Shown here one piece after another: positions 7,720 through 11,746 of a DNA stretch of 11,746 nucleotides. The notes under the pieces are model-generated. The model worked only from the letters and a program-made list of their open reading frames with translations, made no database searches and was not told where the DNA came from. The DNA comes from a bacterium (lineage in GTDB: Bacteria; UBA9089; JASEGY01), in NCBI GenBank assembly GCA_030019105.1, contig JASEGY010000070.1:1-11746 (forward strand), read 5' to 3'. The first letter of the stretch is position 1. Each line of letters begins with the position of its first letter. The translations under genes were made by a program, and so were the position numbers.

Positions 7720-8366
7720 AGATACAAATTCCTGATAAAAAGAATATTCAACCTACCAATCAAGAGGATCCCTTGAGATATTACTATCTGCCGGCAGTAA
7801 GAAGGTTATATCTTAAGCGACTCCGGATGACATTGGATATGATAGGCCTGAAGAAAAGGAGTAAAGTCCTGGAGATTGGTTATGGCAGCGGAATACTCTT
7901 TCCAGAGCTAAGTAAAAGATTCGATGAGATTTATGGAATAGATATTCATGACAAAATTGATTTAGTTGAGACGATGTTAAAAAAAGAAGGCCTGACGGCT
8001 AATTTAAAAGTAGGGGATATTCTGAACCTGCCATACAAAGATGAAGAATTTGATAGTATTGTTTGCATAAGTGTATTGGAGCATATTCCCGGCTCAAGTT
8101 TAGATAACGCTGTCTCAGAAATACACCGGGTCTTAATACCTGGGGGAATAGCCGTAGTTGGATTTCCAACAGTGGGCAAGAAAATGGATCTTTTCTTCAG
8201 AATAATCGGCTATCACGGTATTGATCAACACCATGTCTCTGGGGAGAAAGAAATAATGGCCGCGCTGGGGAGAAAGTTGACCATTGTTGAGGTGACAACT
8301 TTCCCCAAGTTTTTATCCATTTCTCAATCGTTGTATGTTACCTGTAAATATATCAAAGAGGAGTGA
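7716..8366 (+). CDS. Class I SAM-dependent methyltransferase
   Basis: A 216-residue methyltransferase with motif I VLEIGYGSGIL at 51-61, where the usual cysteine is tyrosine, then YGIDIHDK at 73-80, VGDILNLPYKDEEFDSIVCISVLEHI, and EIHRVLIPGGIAVVGFP. All are of the Methyltransf_11/UbiE-like type. It is sequence-divergent from the methyltransferase just upstream, so the pair probably act on different positions or substrates. The start overlaps the previous stop by 4 bp (ATGA), and the stop lies 1 bp before the next ATG, so the three genes form a tight operon. Confidence 0.88.
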   Translation: MKIQIPDKKNIQPTNQEDPLRYYYLPAVRRLYLKRLRMTLDMIGLKKRSKVLEIGYGSGILFPELSKRFDEIYGIDIHDKIDLVETMLKKEGLTANLKVGDILNLPYKDEEFDSIVCISVLEHIPGSSLDNAVSEIHRVLIPGGIAVVGFPTVGKKMDLFFRIIGYHGIDQHHVSGEKEIMAALGRKLTIVEVTTFPKFLSISQSLYVTCKYIKEE

Positions 8367-8367
8367 T

Positions 8368-10104
8368 ATGAGCTATTATTACAAGATATGGTTGGCCTGC
8401 ATCCTTGTACTTGCCTTTGGGTTAAGATTCTATGGCCTTACAGAAAGAGGACTGTTTCAAAGTGATGAAGGTTATTATTTAGGGGCCTCAAAGACAATTA
8501 GGGCCAGCTTGGATTGGACAGTAAAGCAGGCATTTGGGATAAATCAGCCTCCATTACAGGATATACTCCTTGATAAAGGAGGAACAATTCCAAGCGCTGC
8601 CAAACCGGGTTTTCTTGCCCTGGTAGTGTTTTGTTCGGTTTTTATAGGGATGCATGATTATACTGTTCTTATTGTTTCCGGAATTGCGGGGATATTAACA
8701 GTTCTTGTAGTTTTCTTGCTTGGCAGGGAGTTGTGGGATAAACGGACAGGCCTTGTCGCGGCTACCATCCTTACAGTATCGAATTATCATATTATCTCAT
8801 CTCGTGCAGGTATGTCCGGGACTACTTCGGTTCTTTTCGTATGTCTCGGGCTTCTTTTCTATCTTTATTTTATCAAGTCATCGCCTCCTAATAACCGACA
8901 TCTATTTATAGCCGGCTTGAGTATAGGCTATGCCTTTACCTGTCACTATAATCTGTTTTTTGTGCCTTTGATATTTCTTTGCTTCGAACTGATTTATTCC
9001 TTTAAGGAGGACTCTCCATTAGGACTAAAAGTTAAACGTCTTGTAATCTTAGGCCTATCTATGGCTCTTCCTTTAATAATTTTTGAAGCAATTTATGCTC
9101 CCACAAAACTATTTATCTATTCAAAAGGCCTTGGTAGTATTCTTGAAAAGACAGTTTGGGGTAAATTTTATACCTATTTTGAGCAAGTTATCCATCAAGT
9201 TTCAATGGGAGGGCAAGTTGGAGTTACTGATCCATTCTTTTATATAAACCTCCTATTGAGAAACGATGGTTATCTTTCTCTCTGTCTTCTCGGACTTGGA
9301 ATTATTTTTCTTCTTCTCCAGTGGAGGAAGAATTCTCTGAAAGGTTGCCTTGTTCTTGCTCTTTTCTTTGTCCCTGTCCTCTTTTGGTCACTTTTCTCCT
9401 CCCTCCAGTTTGAAAGATTATTTCTTATCACCTCTCCTGTATTGGCCTTAATAGCCTCCTTTGGCCTAACCAGTCTGATTGGACAAAGAAAATGGCTGCT
9501 ATTTGTGGTTATTTTACTTGTCCTTGCTAATGGGATTTGGCATAGTATCCCCACAATTAAAGCCAAATCCGGATATCCTGAGGCCATAGCCTATATGAAA
9601 AGCCATAAAGGAGTAAAACACTTCAGTAGTATAGTTACCATATCCCGTGACTATGTAGGGATAAAAAATGCTCATAATCTACAGAAAGAATCTATAAATG
9701 AGATAAAAGAGCTTTATAACAAGGGCTTTAACTATCTGCTATTAGATCAGGATAAGTATTTGTACTCTACTACTATTTTTGTTAAGGGGTCTAATTTAGT
9801 AAAGCCTGTATTTGAAACTCCCCATACTACTACAATTTTTCTTTACGAGAGTTTCTCTCCCCAAACAAGGAAAAAGATACTATCAGAGCCAAAGGTATTA
9901 AGAATATATGATATGGGGGAGATATTAGAATTAATCAAATCAAGGGGTGACGAGGTGTCTAGTAGTCAGGAGCCGAAAAATGGGAGTAGATTACACCACA
10001 GACACACGGAGGCGATTTTGGATTTCGGATTATACAGATTGAACATTTTACAATTCGCAATCCCAAATTGGTTTGATTGCGGCGGGAGGCCGCGCTATGG
10101 ATAG
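8368..10104 (+). CDS. GT39-type (ArnT/PMT-like) integral membrane glycosyltransferase
   Basis: A 578-residue membrane protein with about 11 predicted hydrophobic segments, from residues 6-24 to about 375-395, followed by a soluble C-terminal part. GLFQSDEGYYLG at 28-39 is the first-periplasmic-loop acidic motif of GT-C enzymes such as ArnT and PMT (D33 and E34). These transfer a sugar from a polyprenyl-phosphate donor to lipid, glycan or protein outside the membrane. ATG 8368 is preferred over an in-frame ATG at 8335 because AAGAGGAG (8356-8363) precedes it and the earlier start would overlap the upstream gene by 32 bp. The last ~49 residues, from VSSSQEPKNG at 530, look unlike protein and more like translated repeat DNA, so the original C-terminus probably ended earlier. 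Confidence 0.88.
   Translation: MSYYYKIWLACILVLAFGLRFYGLTERGLFQSDEGYYLGASKTIRASLDWTVKQAFGINQPPLQDILLDKGGTIPSAAKPGFLALVVFCSVFIGMHDYTVLIVSGIAGILTVLVVFLLGRELWDKRTGLVAATILTVSNYHIISSRAGMSGTTSVLFVCLGLLFYLYFIKSSPPNNRHLFIAGLSIGYAFTCHYNLFFVPLIFLCFELIYSFKEDSPLGLKVKRLVILGLSMALPLIIFEAIYAPTKLFIYSKGLGSILEKTVWGKFYTYFEQVIHQVSMGGQVGVTDPFFYINLLLRNDGYLSLCLLGLGIIFLLLQWRKNSLKGCLVLALFFVPVLFWSLFSSLQFERLFLITSPVLALIASFGLTSLIGQRKWLLFVVILLVLANGIWHSIPTIKAKSGYPEAIAYMKSHKGVKHFSSIVTISRDYVGIKNAHNLQKESINEIKELYNKGFNYLLLDQDKYLYSTTIFVKGSNLVKPVFETPHTTTIFLYESFSPQTRKKILSEPKVLRIYDMGEILELIKSRGDEVSSSQEPKNGSRLHHRHTEAILDFGLYRLNILQFAIPNWFDCGGRPRYG
10013..10093. repeat. Repeat-like sequence forming the 3' end of the GT39 gene
   Basis: CGATTTTGGATTTCGGAT (near 10014-10030) is an imperfect inverted match, 14 of 18, to CAATTTGGGATTGCGAAT read from the other strand (near 10053-10070). 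Directly after it, GCGGC-GGGAG-GCCGC (10079-10093) makes a 5-bp hairpin. Sequence of this kind is usual between genes and not within them, yet here it is read as the C-terminus of the glycosyltransferase. Confidence 0.4.
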
Positions 10105-10108
10105 ATAT

Positions 10109-10135
10109 GCCTGTATTTTTTATGAAAATATAGGC
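10109..10135 (+). terminator. Hairpin after the GT39 gene, possible terminator
   Basis: GCCTGTATTTT pairs with AAAATATAGGC across a TTATG loop: 11 bp with one G-T pair, starting 4 bp after the stop codon. There is no T-tract after the stem, so it is a weak candidate for an intrinsic terminator. It overlaps the left end of the next repeat by 3 bp. Confidence 0.35.
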
Positions 10136-10355
10136 ACCCTTCAGAAAAGCCAAAAAGTAGTTAACAGTTTAGACGGTCACATTACTACTCCATGACTTCA
10201 CAAGGGCTAAGAAACCATGAGGGGATACGTTTAAGAGAACACGAATCTCACGAATAGACGAATTACACGAATATTTTTAAGTATTATTCGTGCTATTCGA
10301 ACATTCGTGTTATTCGTGTTCCTTTCAAACTGTTAACTGGATTTTGAAGGGTGCC
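10133..10355. repeat. 223-bp palindromic MITE-like element with ACGAAT array
   Basis: The ends are inverted copies: GGCACCCTTCAGAAAA ... AGTTAACAGTTT (10133-10170) against AAACTGTTAACT ... TTTTGAAGGGTGCC (10327-10355). In between, 10237-10321 is itself a long imperfect palindrome opening GAACACGAAT and closing ATTCGTGTTC. Each arm contains four ACGAAT or CGAAT units spaced about 9-10 bp apart. There is no coding frame. The element sits directly before a fragment of a HigB-like toxin gene, and probably broke that gene by inserting into it. Confidence 0.65.
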
Positions 10356-10363
10356 AAAATATA

Positions 10364-10462
10364 AATGGTAAATCACCCGTAGAAGATTTCATTGACTCTT
10401 TAGATGAAGACACCCAGGACAAGTTTATCTACAAGAAAGGACTACTTGAGCAATTTGGGCGA
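10364..10462 (+). pseudogene. Fragment of a HigB-like (Gp49/RelE-fold) toxin gene
   Basis: The frame reads NGKSPVEDFIDSLDEDTQ followed by KFIYKKGLLEQFG. This is the highly recognisable N-terminal stretch of phage-derived Gp49-like/HigB toxins, usually (N)GKSPVEEFIDSLDEKTQ...LLEEFG. The residues before it (start codon and first strand) and everything after it (the catalytic core) are missing. The 223-bp element ends 9 bp upstream, and palindromic element copy 2 begins at its last codon. A HigA-like antitoxin gene remains at 11245. Confidence 0.7.
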
Positions 10463-10577
10463 TGGTCATCGTTTCGGCAAAAAGTGCTTGACCAAATTGG
10501 GTGTTGTAGTTGCAGAGCTTGCTCTGCTGTAATGTCGAGCAAGCTCGACCACTACAAATGGCCGAAACTATGAACAA
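10462..10577. mobile_element. Palindromic element copy 2 (intact)
   Basis: A 116-bp unit. The left terminal repeat (near 10462-10478, ending TCATCGTTTCGGC) matches the right GGCCGAAACTATGAACAA (10560-10577) with a few mismatches. Inside, TTGTAGT (10504-10510) pairs with ACTACAA (10551-10557) around two perfect hairpins, GCAGAGC-TT-GCTCTGC (10512-10527) and GTCGAGC-AA-GCTCGAC (10534-10549). The left spacer, about 10479-10503, contains GCTTGACCAAATTGGG, which is also present in copy 3 but not in copy 1. It truncates the HigB-like fragment on its left. Confidence 0.8.
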
Positions 10578-10608
10578 AGTCAACAAAGGTATTTGGAGTA
10601 GTAAATAG

Positions 10609-10911
10609 GTGATAAAGTTAAAAGATAAGGATGATAATGAATTCATCTTATATGATGAAATATGGGAACATATTAGACGATTTCATCCAGAGATTACTCA
10701 AATCGAAGTTCTACAATCTGTTTTGCAGTATCCAGATGCTATAATAAAAAGTAGTTGGGATCCAGAGAGTGTCTTATATTATAAGAGGAGTAGACATCTT
10801 TATAAAGTTGTTGTAGTGCAACTAAAAGAAAAGAGGATTAAAACCACTTTAACTGAAAGAAAAATTAAGAAAGGTGAAATATTATGGATCAATCCCAGAC
10901 TCCTGAGTTAA
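10609..10911 (+). CDS. Small nuclease-like protein (BECR-fold/DUF4258-like), putative toxin
   Basis: A 100-residue protein: H21 and H26PE in EHIRRFHPEIT, then helix EVLQSVLQYPDAII, VLYYKR at about 55-60, LYKVVVVQLKEKRIKTTLTERKIKKGEILW at about 64-93. The order H..HPE - helix - PD.I - YY - VVV strand - T..T - IKKGE-LW is that of small proteins grouped with barnase/EndoU/colicin/RelE-like (PBECR) or DUF4258 nucleases, so an RNase toxin is plausible. The start is GTG with GGAG at 10595-10598. The reading frame overlaps the DUF2283 gene by 28 bp, the arrangement of a toxin-antitoxin pair. Family assignment is by pattern only. Confidence 0.7.
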   Translation: MIKLKDKDDNEFILYDEIWEHIRRFHPEITQIEVLQSVLQYPDAIIKSSWDPESVLYYKRSRHLYKVVVVQLKEKRIKTTLTERKIKKGEILWINPRLLS

Positions 10912-11198
10912 GAATCGCATATGATAAATTGGCTGATGTATTATATATGTCTATTGGTAAACCTCAACCAGGAATTGATGAAGAAATTGATAGCGGCGTC
11001 TATCTAAGGTTAAATGAGGAAACAAATAAACCTATAGGTATGATGATAATTGATTTTGAAAAGAGATTCTCAAAACCAATTGATCAGGTAATTCCTTTTA
11101 ATATAGCCGATTTTTTCTCCCAGTATAAACAACAAAAGGCAGCGCCACAATCAATCGTGGAGTTAAATAAAAAGGCTTTACGTGGATTCGAGGGGTAA
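10884..11198 (+). CDS. DUF2283 family protein, putative antitoxin or partner
   Basis: A 104-residue protein with the DUF2283 hallmark AYDKLADVLYMSIGKPQPG at 12-30, EEIDSGVYLRLNEETNKPIGMMIIDFEKRF at about 33-62, and a charged C-terminal tail. DUF2283 proteins are small, beta-rich and of unproven function. They are often found next to DUF4258-like or other nuclease-like genes, which supports a joint role with the gene that overlaps it by 28 bp. The ATG has only a weak GGTG upstream, so its translation probably depends on the preceding gene. Confidence 0.88.
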   Translation: MDQSQTPELRIAYDKLADVLYMSIGKPQPGIDEEIDSGVYLRLNEETNKPIGMMIIDFEKRFSKPIDQVIPFNIADFFSQYKQQKAAPQSIVELNKKALRGFEG

Positions 11199-11229
11199 GA
11201 TTTCGAGAGGTGCAGATTTAGAAAGACAT

Positions 11230-11236
11230 AAGGAGG
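11230..11236 (+). promoter_or_regulatory. Ribosome binding site of the HigA-like gene
   Basis: AAGGAGG lies 8 nt before ATG 11245. An ATG at 11238 is only 1 nt from it and out of frame. A strong, independent site suggests that this gene is translated well even without coupling to its neighbours. Confidence 0.6.
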
Positions 11237-11244
11237 GATGAAAG

Positions 11245-11574
11245 ATGAAGAAAGTAGATGATTATATAGAAGGAAAGATAAGAAAAGACCCTAATTTTAA
11301 ATCTCGCTACGATTTAATAATGCAGAAAGTAGACATTGTAAAGAAAATCATTGAATACCGCATCAAATACAATTTATCTCAAGCCCAGCTTGCTAAAGAA
11401 ATGGGCGTAACTCAACAATACATCTCCAAAATAGAAGAAGGCGAGTTTTCCAATCTTGAAACCGTAGAAAATATTCTTCATCACATAGGATACAGGTTGA
11501 AACTTGAAGTAGTCCCCTTGCGTAAATCATATCCGGGATTTGAAAAGCACACAGAACAACTTGTTGCGGTTTAA
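11245..11574 (+). CDS. XRE-family DNA-binding protein, HigA-like antitoxin
   Basis: A 109-residue protein. A helical N-terminus (VDDYIEGKIRKDPNFKSRYD) is followed by a helix-turn-helix of the HTH_3 type at about 44-80: NLSQAQLAKEMGVTQQYISKIEEGEFSN and ETVENILHHIGYRLKL. Antitoxins of the HigA group share this layout and bind their own promoter. No intact HigB lies next to it; only a fragment remains 782 bp upstream (10364-10462), beyond palindromic element copy 2 and the DUF4258-like/DUF2283 pair. Whether the two once formed one operon cannot be told here. A purely regulatory role, or neutralisation of a toxin encoded elsewhere, is possible. Confidence 0.85.
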   Translation: MKKVDDYIEGKIRKDPNFKSRYDLIMQKVDIVKKIIEYRIKYNLSQAQLAKEMGVTQQYISKIEEGEFSNLETVENILHHIGYRLKLEVVPLRKSYPGFEKHTEQLVAV

Positions 11575-11650
11575 AATATCCGGAAGCGTTTAGGGGTCAG
11601 CCTCAGGTATCAGTTAAAAGTAAAGGGTAAAACCGATAAGAATAACGGCC
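11575..11650. other. Gap between the HigA-like gene and copy 3
   Basis: No gene, hairpin or recognisable repeat was found in these 76 bases. Confidence 0.5.
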
Positions 11651-11746
11651 TTGTTCATCGTTTCGGCAAATAGCGCTTGACCAAATTGGGGGTTGTAGTT
11701 GCAGAGCTTGCTCTGCCGTCCTGTCGAGCAAGCTCGACCACTACAA
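11651..11746. mobile_element. Palindromic element copy 3, cut by the window end
   Basis: It starts TTGTTCATCGTTTCGGC at 11651, has the same left spacer as copy 2 (GCTTGACCAAATTGGG) and the same two perfect hairpins, GCAGAGC-TT-GCTCTGC (11701-11716) and GTCGAGC-AA-GCTCGAC (11723-11738). The right terminal repeat would lie beyond the window. GGCC precedes the terminus here and at copy 1, so the true end may be GGCCTTGTTC. Confidence 0.78.

Noticed and set aside
8335..8367. ATG 8335 as start of the GT39 gene
   Set aside because: It lies inside the preceding methyltransferase. ATG 8368 has a strong AAGAGGAG upstream and gives a standard N-terminal membrane helix.
10237..10321. Possible CRISPR array from the repeated ACGAAT units
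   Set aside because: Units are 6 bp, spacers only a few bases, and orientation reverses at the centre; it is a palindrome and not a repeat-spacer array.

Overview
The window looks like an accessory region of a bacterial chromosome: moderately AT-rich, short intergenic gaps, clear Shine-Dalgarno sites, occasional GTG/TTG starts, and every convincing gene on the + strand. Nothing fixes the species. The mix of a surface-glycan cluster, many small toxin-antitoxin-like genes and several families of palindromic repeats is common in genomes of uncultivated anaerobic sediment or groundwater bacteria, but that placement is inference.

Layout. 1-1312: a decayed HEPN (HepT-like) gene with an in-frame amber codon, an intact minimal nucleotidyltransferase (MNT) whose HEPN partner survives only as a possible 16-codon start, then an overlapping coiled-coil/histidine-motif pair that resembles a toxin-antitoxin operon. 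1313-1513: a folded palindromic repeat. 1514-3453: gmd and fcl, the two enzymes that make GDP-L-fucose from GDP-mannose. 3486-4247: an MNT-HEPN fusion protein. 4251-5672: a methyltransferase fused to a GT2 glycosyltransferase. 5673-6151: a repeat island containing one palindromic element next to a second one that has been split by a third, 165-bp mobile element flanked by a 7-bp target duplication. 6152-6879: a two-gene MNT/HEPN operon. 6907-8366: a gene stub and two SAM methyltransferases. 8368-10104: a GT39-type (ArnT/PMT-like) membrane glycosyltransferase whose last ~49 codons look like repeat-derived sequence. 10105-10608: two more palindromic elements bracketing a fragment of a HigB-like toxin. 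10609-11574: a nuclease-like small protein, a DUF2283 protein and a HigA-like antitoxin. 11651-end: a third copy of the split element, cut by the window edge.

How the genes fit together. gmd and fcl supply GDP-fucose. The GT2 domain may charge a polyprenyl phosphate with sugar, the GT39 protein may use such a lipid-linked sugar outside the membrane, and the methyltransferases may decorate the glycan. Together this is a plausible surface polysaccharide or glycoprotein locus. Four MNT/HEPN-type modules in different states (decayed, partnerless, fused, intact operon) are scattered through it, together with non-autonomous mobile repeats. The clearest direct sequence evidence of mobility is the nested insertion at 5873-6037.
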